Below are positions 1 through 5,934 of a DNA stretch of 5,934 nt, in pieces. Under the pieces are notes generated by a model, which was given only the letters and a program-made list of their open reading frames with translations, ran no database searches and was not told the DNA's origin. A program made the position numbers and the translations under genes. Position 1 is the first letter of the stretch; each line of letters begins with the position of its first letter. Origin of the DNA: an uncultured Lachnospiraceae bacterium (GTDB lineage: Bacteria; Bacillota; Clostridia; Lachnospirales; Lachnospiraceae); assembly GCA_945485625.1 (NCBI GenBank), contig CALYSH010000106.1, positions 1 through 5,934 on the forward strand. The letters are read 5' to 3'.

Positions 1-385
1 TGAAATTGAGTATAAGTATTTGAAGGCAGTTATCGAAGGCGGGATGGAGAAACGTCCCGAAAATGTGTTGATTTATGCGACCTCCAATCGCCGTCATCTG
101 ATTCGGGAAAATTATACGGACAAGGAAGAGATCCGTGTGGATATGCATACCGGAGATACCGTTCAGGAGAAGCTGTCACTGGCATATCGTTTTGGTGTCA
201 CCATTTACTTCGGAAAACCCACACCAAAGGAATTCCAGACCATTGTTACTACACTGGCAAAGCGGGCAGGTATTGACATGCCGGAAGAAGAGCTTTTATC
301 GGAGGCAAACAAATGGGAGCTTTCCCATGGGGGGATATCCGGACGTACTGCCAGCCAGTTTATTGACTATTTACTCGGAAAATAA
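1..385 (+). CDS. DUF815-family AAA+ ATPase, C-terminal part (5' end outside window)
   Basis: Open from the window edge; reading starts at base 2, giving 127 residues before TAA at 383-385. The apparent TTG start at 20 is internal, because the frame stays open upstream with family-like residues (EIEYKYLKAV). What remains is the second half of a AAA+ ATP-binding module. A hydrophobic strand ending in ATSN (visible residues 26-29) fits the sensor-1 position and is followed by RR. EKLSLAYRFG (56-65) and the strand VTIYFG (66-71) follow, and the C-terminal GISGRTA (111-117) fits the sensor-2 region. The Walker A and B motifs would lie upstream of the window. The DUF815 assignment rests on the stretch around EGGMEKRPENVLIYATSNRR. 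The cellular role of these predicted cytoplasmic ATPases is not well established. The gene ends 15 bases before the Ppx-like gene, suggesting co-transcription. Fairly sure of the family; function unknown. Confidence 0.85.
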   Translation, partial: EIEYKYLKAVIEGGMEKRPENVLIYATSNRRHLIRENYTDKEEIRVDMHTGDTVQEKLSLAYRFGVTIYFGKPTPKEFQTIVTTLAKRAGIDMPEEELLSEANKWELSHGGISGRTASQFIDYLLGK

Positions 386-400
386 GTTAGGAGAAACGGG

Positions 401-1948
401 ATGAGTATAAAAACCTTTGCGGCCATTGATGTAGGAAGCTTTGAACTGACCATGAAAATCTATGAGTTCCCCGCCAAGAATGTTTTGAAGGAGATTGACC
501 GGATTACGACACAGATTGATCTGGGCGGCGATACTTACGCTACGGGTAAAATCAGCAACGAAAAGATGGATGAGCTCTGTCGTGAATTGGAACGCTTTTC
601 TTCCATTATGAAGGCGTATCGGGTGAATGGATACAGGGCTTATGCTACCAGCGCTATCCGGGAGGCAAAAAATGGTCTCATCGTGTTGGATCAGATTACC
701 CAGAGAACAGGCCTGGAGGTAAAGGTACTTTCCAATTCCGAACAAAGATTCTTAAACTACAAGGCAATCGCCTCCAAGGGCAATGTACTTCAAAAGATTA
801 TTGAGGAAAAGACAGCAATCCTGGATATCGGTGGCGGAAGTATTCAGATTTCCCTGTTTGATAATGACACGCTGGTGTCCACACAGAATCTAAGATTGGG
901 TGTGCTTCGGATTCAGGAAATTTTAAACCATCTGAATGCGGGGAGCAGTCAGATGGATGAACTGGTTGATGAGATTGTTACTGCCCAGATGTCTCCATAT
1001 AAGAAACTGTATTTAAAGGATCGGGAAATAAAGAATATTATTATTGTTGATGATTATCTTTCACCGCTTACCATGAGATTGTCCGGGAAGGATCCGGCAA
1101 AAGCTACCATTTCCCTGAAAGGCTTTGATAACCTTTCTGAAATGTTTGCCACCACAAGTCAGACGGACCTGGCCAGGAAGCTGGATATGCCGGAAGAAAA
1201 GATTCCCTTGCTGCGTATCAGTGCGGTTATGGTTCGGCGAATTGCCGATATGATGGGGGCAGAGGCTATGTGGGCTCCCGGAGTAACCTTAAGTGACGGA
1301 ATTGCCTACGAATATGCGGAAGAGAACAAGCTGATTCGCTGGGAGCATGATTTTGAAAAGGATATACTGGCATGCGCCGGAAATATCAGCAAGCGATACA
1401 TGGGCAGCAGGAAGCGCGCCGAGACCCTGGAGAATATTGCTACGGCGGTCTTTGACAGTATGAAGAAGATTCATGGTATGGGGGCAAGAGAACGGCTGCT
1501 TTTACGGCTGGCTACCCTGATGCATGATTGCGGAAAGTACATCAGTCTTGTAAATATCGGAGAGACCTCCTATGATATTATCATGGCCACCGAGATTATC
1601 GGATTGTCCCATATGGAGCGGGCTTTGGTAGCAAATATCGTGCGGTTCAATCACAGTGATTTTGCCGGGTTTGAAATGCATGGATTCCGGGACGAACCTC
1701 TGAATAAGGTCAATTACCTGACAGTGGCAAAGCTGACTGCAATTCTCAGACTGGCCAACAGTCTGGACCGAAGTCACAGACAGAAACTAAAGGGAGTAAA
1801 GGCACAGTTGGTGGAGAATGAACTGATTCTGACTGTGGATACGCAGGAGGATGTTACTTTGGAGCGCGGATACATGGATATGAGCGTAGAATTCTTCCAA
1901 GAGGTGTTCAGCGTGGTTCCCGTTCTCCGTTCCAAAAAGAAATTCTAA
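401..1948 (+). CDS. Ppx/GppA-like protein with C-terminal HD-type domain (divergent, exopolyphosphatase-like)
   Basis: 515 residues. ATG at 401 follows AGGAGA (389-394) at 6 bases. Residues about 1-310 form a Ppx/GppA phosphatase fold (ASKHA superfamily): first phosphate loop AAIDVGSFE (7-15), YATSAIREAKNG (81-92), and second phosphate loop LDIGGGSIQ (141-149). Residues about 320-515 form an HD-type domain with H375-D376 (LMHDCGKY), GLSHMER (401-407), H418 and LANSLDRSH (451-459). Active exopolyphosphatases release phosphate from polyphosphate ends; GppA relatives convert pppGpp to ppGpp. The gene lies 16 bases before ppk, so a polyphosphate link is likely. Several usual residues are changed: GGGSTE reads GGGSIQ, DxGSNS reads DVGSFE, the expected GGT loop is replaced by IIIVDDY (213-219), and Arg339 sits where HD proteins carry their first metal His. 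Catalysis is therefore uncertain. Automatic annotation would probably call this exopolyphosphatase (ppx). Sure of the family, unsure of the activity. Confidence 0.9.
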   Translation: MSIKTFAAIDVGSFELTMKIYEFPAKNVLKEIDRITTQIDLGGDTYATGKISNEKMDELCRELERFSSIMKAYRVNGYRAYATSAIREAKNGLIVLDQITQRTGLEVKVLSNSEQRFLNYKAIASKGNVLQKIIEEKTAILDIGGGSIQISLFDNDTLVSTQNLRLGVLRIQEILNHLNAGSSQMDELVDEIVTAQMSPYKKLYLKDREIKNIIIVDDYLSPLTMRLSGKDPAKATISLKGFDNLSEMFATTSQTDLARKLDMPEEKIPLLRISAVMVRRIADMMGAEAMWAPGVTLSDGIAYEYAEENKLIRWEHDFEKDILACAGNISKRYMGSRKRAETLENIATAVFDSMKKIHGMGARERLLLRLATLMHDCGKYISLVNIGETSYDIIMATEIIGLSHMERALVANIVRFNHSDFAGFEMHGFRDEPLNKVNYLTVAKLTAILRLANSLDRSHRQKLKGVKAQLVENELILTVDTQEDVTLERGYMDMSVEFFQEVFSVVPVLRSKKKF

Positions 1949-1964
1949 GAAAGGTGGTTCAAGC

Positions 1965-4091
1965 ATGCCTGATTATTTGAACAAAGAATATTATACAAAC
2001 AGAGAGTTGAGCTGGCTTTTGTTTGATCATCGGATTCTGAACGAGGCCAGAGACAAGAGCATTCCCTTGTTTGAACGACTGAAATTTTTAAGCATTACGG
2101 CCTCCAATCTGGATGAAGTCTTTATGGTACGTGTGGCATCCCTGAAGGATATGGTAAATGCGGGCTACACCAAGAAGGATATCTCCGGAATGACTGCGGC
2201 AGAACAGCTGGATGCCCTGCATAAGAACATTCACAAGCTGGTGGATCTGCAGTATTCTACCTATAATCGTTCTCTGCTTCCGCTTCTGATGCAGAACGGG
2301 TTACAGATTCTGCGCTCCGCAGAGCAGCTGACGGAGGACGAGGGAGAGTATGTGGATCGGTACTTCATGGAGAACGTCTATCCGGTCCTGACACCCATGG
2401 CAGTGGATTCCTCCAGACCATTCCCTCTGATTCGCAATAAATCCCTGAACATCGGGGCTCTGATCCGCAACAAAAAGAAGGAGGATGAGCTGGTATTTGC
2501 TACGGTGCAGGTACCCAGCGTGTTGAACCGTATCGTAGAGCTTCCCTCTCAGGGAGAGGTGCGAAAGGTGATCCTGCTGGAGGAGGTCATTGAACGGAAT
2601 CTGGATAAGCTGTTCTTAAATTATGATATTGTCTGCAAGCATCCCTTCCGGATTATGCGGAATGCAGACCTTACGCTGGAAGAGGAAGAAGCAGCTGATT
2701 TGTTGAAGGAGATTGAAAAACAGATTAAGAAGCGCCAGTGGGGTGAGGCAATCCGGCTGGAAATCGAAGCGGGCTGCGACAAGCAGCTGCTGAAGATTTT
2801 GAAGAAGGAGCTGCCCATTGAGGAGGATAACATATATGAGATTGACGGACCGTTAGACCTGACTGTTTTGATGAAGGTTTATGGTTTGGACGGTTATGAA
2901 AAACATAAGCTTCCCAAGCACGAGCCCCAGCCTGTTCCGGAGATCCCGGCAGGAAGCGATATTTTTGAATGTATCCGCAGGCAGGATATTTTATTACACC
3001 ACCCTTATCAGAGCTTTACCCCGGTGGTGGATTTTATCCGCCAGGCTGCAAAAGACCCCAGTGTTCTTGCGATAAAACAGACCCTGTACCGTGTCAGCGG
3101 TAACTCACCGATTATAGCGGCATTGGCTCAGGCTGCGGAGAATGGGAAGCAGGTAACCGTTCTGGTGGAATTGAAGGCCCGGTTTGACGAGGAAAATAAT
3201 ATTGTCTGGGCCAAGATGCTGGAGAAAGCAGGCTGTCATGTAATCTATGGTCTTGTAGGACTGAAGACCCATAGCAAGATCACACTGGTAGTTCGCAGGG
3301 AGGAGGACGGTATCCGCAGATATGTACATCTGGGCACCGGTAACTACAATGATGCCACTGCGAAGCTTTACACGGATATTGGTTTGTTAACCTGCTCCGA
3401 AACCATTGGTGAGGATGCGACAGCAGTGTTTAACATGCTTTCCGGATACTCGGAGCCCTTGTTCTGGAATAAACTGTCCCTGGCACCTCTGTGGTTGAAG
3501 GATAAGTTCCTGTATTTGATCGAACGGGAAAAGAAACATGCATTGGCAGGAAAGAAGGCACATATTATTGCAAAGATGAATTCCTTGTGCGACAGGGATA
3601 TCATCGCTGCTCTGTACGATGCCGCTGCAAACGGCGTAAAAATTGACTTGATCGTAAGAGGAATCTGCTGTCTGAAGGTAGGTATTCCCAAGGTCAGTGA
3701 AAACATTACGGTTCGTTCTATCGTGGGCAATTTCCTGGAACATAGCAGAATCTTTTATTTTGCAAATGATGAGCATTACGAGATTTACTGCGGAAGTGCA
3801 GACTGGATGCCCAGAAATCTGGAGCGTAGAGTGGAGATTCTTTTCCCGGTGGAAAAACAGGAACTGAAGGAGGAACTGCTTCATATTCTGAAGGTTCAAC
3901 TGGCGGATACGCAGAAGGCTTCTGTTCTGCAGCCGGACGGAACCTATGAAAAGATAGATAAGAGGGGCAAGAAGGTGGTAGCTGCCCAGGAGGAATTCTG
4001 TAAGGAAGCAAAGAAGAAGGCAAAGGACAGTAAAACCAAGGCGGCTACGAAAGCCAGAACCTTTGTGCCCAAGATGCATCAGGAAGGATAA
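1965..4091 (+). CDS. ppk1: Polyphosphate kinase PPK1
   Basis: 708 residues, near the usual PPK1 length. ATG at 1965 follows GAAAGGTGG (1949-1957) at 7 bases. PPK1 reversibly transfers the ATP gamma-phosphate to polyphosphate chains through a phosphohistidine. The N-terminal domain has NRELSWLLFDHRILNEA (12-28) and SNLDEVFMVRVASL (47-60), where the common DEF reads DEV. TPMAVDSSRPFPLIRNKSLN (143-162) is also typical. The two C-terminal PLD-like domains hold the catalytic residues: YRVSGNSPI (375-383), KARFDEENN (404-412), KTHSK (434-438), YVHLGTGNYND (453-463), FLEHSRIFYF (590-599) and SADWMPRNLERRVEI (611-625). His436, His455 and His593 match E. coli His435, His454 and His592 with a constant offset of one. 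Arg376 and Arg406 likewise match Arg375 and Arg405. The enzyme therefore looks fully active. The last ~30 residues are an unusual lysine-rich tail. The gene sits between the Ppx-like gene and maf, 4 bases before the maf start. Confidence 0.97.
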   Translation: MPDYLNKEYYTNRELSWLLFDHRILNEARDKSIPLFERLKFLSITASNLDEVFMVRVASLKDMVNAGYTKKDISGMTAAEQLDALHKNIHKLVDLQYSTYNRSLLPLLMQNGLQILRSAEQLTEDEGEYVDRYFMENVYPVLTPMAVDSSRPFPLIRNKSLNIGALIRNKKKEDELVFATVQVPSVLNRIVELPSQGEVRKVILLEEVIERNLDKLFLNYDIVCKHPFRIMRNADLTLEEEEAADLLKEIEKQIKKRQWGEAIRLEIEAGCDKQLLKILKKELPIEEDNIYEIDGPLDLTVLMKVYGLDGYEKHKLPKHEPQPVPEIPAGSDIFECIRRQDILLHHPYQSFTPVVDFIRQAAKDPSVLAIKQTLYRVSGNSPIIAALAQAAENGKQVTVLVELKARFDEENNIVWAKMLEKAGCHVIYGLVGLKTHSKITLVVRREEDGIRRYVHLGTGNYNDATAKLYTDIGLLTCSETIGEDATAVFNMLSGYSEPLFWNKLSLAPLWLKDKFLYLIEREKKHALAGKKAHIIAKMNSLCDRDIIAALYDAAANGVKIDLIVRGICCLKVGIPKVSENITVRSIVGNFLEHSRIFYFANDEHYEIYCGSADWMPRNLERRVEILFPVEKQELKEELLHILKVQLADTQKASVLQPDGTYEKIDKRGKKVVAAQEEFCKEAKKKAKDSKTKAATKARTFVPKMHQEG
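4081..4087 (+). promoter_or_regulatory. Ribosome binding site that sets the maf start
   Basis: AGGAAGG lies inside the last codons of ppk, 8 bases before ATG 4096. It supports ATG 4096 as the maf start instead of the in-frame ATG at 4063, which would add 11 residues (MCPRCIRKDKD) foreign to the family N terminus and overlap ppk by 29 bases. Its position inside ppk suggests translational coupling. Confidence 0.7.
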
Positions 4092-4095
4092 GGAT

Positions 4096-4674
4096 ATGGA
4101 TATTGTACTGGCTTCTGCTTCTCCAAGGAGAAGCGAACTGCTAAAGCAAATCGGGCTGGAGTTTCGTGTGTGTGTCAGTAACGCGGAGGAGGTCATCCAT
4201 CATACGGAGCCTTCGGAGGTGGTAAAGGAGCTTTCTGCGCAGAAGGCAGCGGCGGTCTACGAGCTGCTTCTGGGCAGGCAGGAGGTCTGTGACCTGATTA
4301 TTGGTGCGGATACGGTGGTGGCCTGCGACGGCAGAATACTGGGAAAGCCGGAAACGAAAGAGGATGCGGTTGGAATGCTTCGGCTGCTTCAGGGAAGAAG
4401 CCATGAGGTGTATACCGGCGTCTGCCTGATTCATGGAAGGACAGGAGCGAGGAAGAGCTTTTTTGAAGAGACAAAGGTGGTCTTCTGCCCCATGACGGAG
4501 GAAGAGATTACGGAGTATGTAAACACGAAGGATTGTATGGACAAAGCCGGCAGTTACGGGATTCAGGGCTTCTGTGCCAGATATATTAAGGGCATTGAAG
4601 GAGATTACAACAATGTTGTGGGGCTCCCGGTCTGCAGGCTGTATCAGGAAATAAAAAGTATGTTTCAGGAGTAA
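4096..4674 (+). CDS. maf: Maf-family nucleoside triphosphate pyrophosphatase
   Basis: 192 residues, the usual Maf length, starting at ATG 4096, where the protein begins directly with the family N terminus MDIVLASASPRRSELL. Maf proteins hydrolyse nucleoside triphosphates (dTTP, UTP, CTP or modified pyrimidines, depending on the subfamily) to the monophosphate and pyrophosphate. They are linked to nucleotide house-cleaning and, in Bacillus, to septum formation. Motifs in order: SASPRR (7-12), IIGADTVV (68-75) with the predicted catalytic Asp72, GKP (83-85), QGRSHEVYTGV (99-109), TKVVF (126-130), and DKAGSYGIQG (149-158) running into IEGDYNNVVGLP (167-178). All main conserved positions are present, so it is probably active. 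The SYGIQG and GDYNNVVGLP pattern favours the dTTP/UTP-type (YhdE-like) subgroup, but this is by eye only. It lies 4 bases after ppk and 7 bases before the HAD gene, in a likely shared transcript. Cytoplasmic; no signal peptide. Confidence 0.95.
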   Translation: MDIVLASASPRRSELLKQIGLEFRVCVSNAEEVIHHTEPSEVVKELSAQKAAAVYELLLGRQEVCDLIIGADTVVACDGRILGKPETKEDAVGMLRLLQGRSHEVYTGVCLIHGRTGARKSFFEETKVVFCPMTEEEITEYVNTKDCMDKAGSYGIQGFCARYIKGIEGDYNNVVGLPVCRLYQEIKSMFQE

Positions 4675-4681
4675 GAAACCA

Positions 4682-5338
4682 ATGAAAAAGATAGTTATTT
4701 TTGACTTGGACGGAACACTGTCGGATTCTATCGCCAGCTTAAAATACTGCGGAGACAGGGCTGTGGCGAAGTTTGGATACGGTCCCTTCACCGAGGCCCA
4801 GTATAAATACTTTGTGGGGGATGGTGCCGCTAACCTGATTAAGAGAGCCTTGACGGCAGCAGGTGACACAGGACTGACCCATTTTGAGGAGGCTTTTGCA
4901 GAATACAAAAGATTGTTCCGTGAATATTGTATGTATCAGGTTAAGCCCTACGAGGGCATACCGGAGCTGTTAACAGCGTTAAAGGAGAAGGGACTGACCC
5001 TGGCGGTATTGTCCAATAAACCCCATGCGGAGACCATTCATGTCATTGAGACGCTGTTTGGTAAGGATGTATTTGATGTGATTCAGGGACAGGAGGAGGG
5101 TCTTCCGATTAAGCCTGACCCGGCAGGAGTATTCCGCATTCTGGAAAAGACCGGTTTCAAGCAGGAGGATGTACTTTACTTAGGGGATACCGCTACGGAC
5201 ATGCATACCGGAAAGAGCGCCGGAGCGTTTACTGTGGGCGCACTTTGGGGCTTCCGTGAGGAAAAGGAACTGATAGAGGGCGGTGCGGATGCATTGATTG
5301 ATTATCCCACCGGGCTTCTGGAATATGTAAATTGTTAG
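4682..5338 (+). CDS. HAD-superfamily hydrolase, phosphoglycolate phosphatase / PpaX-like
   Basis: 218 residues. ATG at 4682 follows AGGAG (4667-4671), which overlaps the end of maf, at 10 bases. All four HAD motifs are present: motif I FDLDGTLSDS (7-16) with nucleophile Asp8 and acid/base Asp10; motif II VLSNKPH (109-115) with Ser111; motif III IKPDP (143-147) with Lys144; and motif IV LYLGDTATDM (165-174) with the metal-binding acids Asp169 and Asp173. A helical C1-type cap fits between motifs I and II (about 17-88), including YFVGDGAANLIKRAL (43-57). Length and motif spelling match the Gph/PpaX group, which cleaves phosphoglycolate, pyrophosphate or small phosphomonoesters. The substrate cannot be read from sequence. 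Because it follows ppk and maf, which handle pyrophosphate and polyphosphate, a pyrophosphatase role is possible, but that is inference. Sure of the superfamily and of an intact active site. Confidence 0.93.
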   Translation: MKKIVIFDLDGTLSDSIASLKYCGDRAVAKFGYGPFTEAQYKYFVGDGAANLIKRALTAAGDTGLTHFEEAFAEYKRLFREYCMYQVKPYEGIPELLTALKEKGLTLAVLSNKPHAETIHVIETLFGKDVFDVIQGQEEGLPIKPDPAGVFRILEKTGFKQEDVLYLGDTATDMHTGKSAGAFTVGALWGFREEKELIEGGADALIDYPTGLLEYVNC

Positions 5339-5340
5339 AA

Positions 5341-5347
5341 AGAGAGG
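5341..5347 (+). promoter_or_regulatory. Ribosome binding site that sets the start of the small acidic protein
   Basis: AGAGAGG lies 8 bases before ATG 5356. The alternative in-frame TTG at 5332 overlaps the stop of the HAD gene and would place this purine-rich site inside the coding region, so ATG 5356 is preferred. Confidence 0.6.
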
Positions 5348-5355
5348 TTGTCTGT

Positions 5356-5619
5356 ATGAACGAATTTGATAATGCAGTGTTAGAATGTTTTTTGGAGAAT
5401 CAGTTGCAGCTGTTTCCGGAGAAGGTTGCAGATACCTTGGAGGAGGCAGAGGATTTCCTGGAGGAATGCATGGCAGTGGTTGTAAACTCTTTGGATGAGG
5501 TTCTGGAGTACTTCGATGAAGAGGGAATTGATACCGAAGGTGCCGTGGGAGAGGATATTCTGGAGGCGGATGAGGTCTTCGACATCGGGGACGGAAGATA
5601 TTTGATTGTGGAGGCATAA
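5356..5619 (+). CDS. Small, highly acidic protein of unknown function
   Basis: 87 residues from ATG 5356 (95 if the TTG at 5332 were used). I cannot assign a function. The protein holds 28 Asp or Glu but only one Lys (23), one Arg (81) and no His, so it is strongly negative. It has two Cys (11 and 38). Residues about 1-55 look helical, with a heptad-like mix of hydrophobic and acidic residues (ADTLEEAEDFLEECMAVVV, 25-43, then SLDEVLEYFDEEG, 45-57). The C terminus ends in a short strand-like GDGRYLIVEA (78-87). There is no signal peptide or membrane segment, so it is probably cytoplasmic. The well-formed ribosome binding site, the 17-base gap after the HAD gene and the orderly protein-like composition argue for a real gene. 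I have the impression that similar small acidic proteins occur in Lachnospiraceae genomes, but cannot verify that here. Confidence 0.8.
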   Translation: MNEFDNAVLECFLENQLQLFPEKVADTLEEAEDFLEECMAVVVNSLDEVLEYFDEEGIDTEGAVGEDILEADEVFDIGDGRYLIVEA

Positions 5620-5673
5620 GGCGAGAGAGCAATATTCGTTTTATGAATTTTAATGGGCAGGAGGGCGGTTGGT
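5620..5673 (+). other. 54-base intergenic spacer without clear terminator or promoter
   Basis: This is the longest gap in the window. It has no GC-rich hairpin followed by a T run; the best inverted pair is the weak ATTC/GAAT around 5635-5647. AT-rich stretches resemble a -10 box (TATGAA at 5642, TTTAAT at 5649) but no matching -35 box is visible, and the second would start transcription within the ribosome binding site. Read-through from the upstream genes is the simplest view. Confidence 0.5.
5659..5665 (+). promoter_or_regulatory. Strong ribosome binding site of the lipoprotein gene
   Basis: AGGAGGG, the best Shine-Dalgarno match in the window, lies 8 bases before ATG 5674. It supports the start of the otherwise incomplete downstream gene. 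Confidence 0.75.
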
Positions 5674-5934
5674 ATGAAGATGAAATGGAGAAACAGAATA
5701 ATACTGCTTCTGATGCTTTCAAGTGTGCTCTTGTCTGCTTGTGCTGAAAAGGAACAGATGTCAGACGATCCTTTGACAGGACCCTCCGAGCCAAGCATAA
5801 ATTCCTCAATGTATTATCAGGCAGATGAGGGAGAATTGGATGTGGATGCTTCTCTCAAGGTCCAGGAGATTACGAAGGAACAGGCGTTGCAAGCCGGAAA
5901 AACCATTCTGACCATGGTAAGCAGCGGTGGAGCC
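5674..5934 (+). CDS. Putative secreted lipoprotein, N-terminal part (3' end outside window)
   Basis: Open from ATG 5674 to the window edge: 87 residues with no stop. The N terminus is a lipoprotein signal peptide, with a basic n-region (MKMKWRNR, 1-8), a hydrophobic core (IILLLMLSSVL, 9-19) and the lipobox LSAC ending at Cys23. Cys23 should be lipidated and become the first residue of the mature protein, anchored on the outer face of the membrane. The mature part starts with a polar, disordered-looking linker (about 24-60, rich in Glu, Asp, Ser and Pro), as is common in surface lipoproteins. A more structured, helix-like segment follows (VQEITKEQALQAGKTILTMV, 64-83). I do not recognise the domain, and most of the protein is probably missing. 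It lies 54 bases after the small acidic protein, on the same strand. Sure that it is an exported lipoprotein; its role is unknown. Confidence 0.85.
   Translation, partial: MKMKWRNRIILLLMLSSVLLSACAEKEQMSDDPLTGPSEPSINSSMYYQADEGELDVDASLKVQEITKEQALQAGKTILTMVSSGGA

Noticed and set aside
20..22. TTG as the start of the first gene
   Set aside because: The frame is open to the window edge with residues that fit the AAA+ protein, so this is an internal Leu codon of a truncated gene.
4063..4095. Upstream ATG for maf adding 11 residues
   Set aside because: The added residues do not fit the Maf N terminus, and a good ribosome binding site lies 8 bases before ATG 4096.
3387..4196. Long minus-strand open frame (269 codons) opposite ppk and the start of maf
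   Set aside because: It lies opposite a clear PPK1 gene, and its translation is Leu/Ser/Cys-rich with no recognisable motif. It is a shadow of codon bias on the coding strand.
4141..4908. Minus-strand open frame (255 codons) opposite maf and the HAD gene
   Set aside because: It runs across two well-supported genes and their junction on the other strand and shows no domain-like pattern.
5630..5654. Possible promoter or terminator in the gap before the lipoprotein gene
   Set aside because: The -10-like boxes lack a matching -35 box, one is too close to the ribosome binding site, and the only inverted pair is four bases with no T run.
5180..5809. Minus-strand open frames opposite the HAD, small acidic and lipoprotein genes, one Pro-rich and one Ser-rich
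   Set aside because: The low-complexity composition is what the complement of a Glu/Asp-rich gene gives; there is no sensible motif.

Overview
The window looks like core chromosome of a Gram-positive Bacillota, most likely a clostridium of the Lachnospiraceae type. The reasons are strong AGGAGG-type ribosome binding sites before almost every gene, moderate base composition, a DUF815 AAA+ ATPase next to a Ppx-like protein with a C-terminal HD-type domain, and a lipoprotein signal peptide. The family-level placement is an inference from gene content and protein style, not from a search.

Layout: all genes are on the + strand and closely packed. In order they are: the 3' end of a DUF815-type AAA+ ATPase (1-385); a Ppx/GppA-like protein with an HD-type C-terminal domain (401-1948); polyphosphate kinase PPK1 (1965-4091); a Maf-family nucleotide pyrophosphatase (4096-4674); a HAD-superfamily phosphatase of the phosphoglycolate phosphatase/PpaX type (4682-5338); a very acidic 87-residue protein of unknown function (5356-5619); and the start of a lipoprotein cut by the window edge (5674-5934). 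The first six genes are 4 to 17 bases apart and are probably one transcript. The only larger gap (54 bases, 5620-5673) has no convincing terminator or promoter, so the lipoprotein may belong to the same unit.

Functionally the centre is inorganic polyphosphate. PPK1 keeps every catalytic residue I can check. Its Ppx-like neighbour does not look like a standard exopolyphosphatase: by eye, the acid in the DxGGGSTE motif, the Asn of the first phosphate loop, the GGT loop and the first metal-binding His of the HD domain are all changed. The partner may therefore be a sensor, a regulator or an enzyme with altered chemistry. Maf and the HAD enzyme add two phosphoanhydride or phosphoester hydrolases, giving the cluster a phosphate and nucleotide housekeeping character.

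I see no tRNA or rRNA genes, CRISPR arrays, insertion sequences, attachment sites or long repeats. The most unusual signals are the degenerate Ppx-HD protein, the lysine-rich tail on PPK1 and the small acidic protein.
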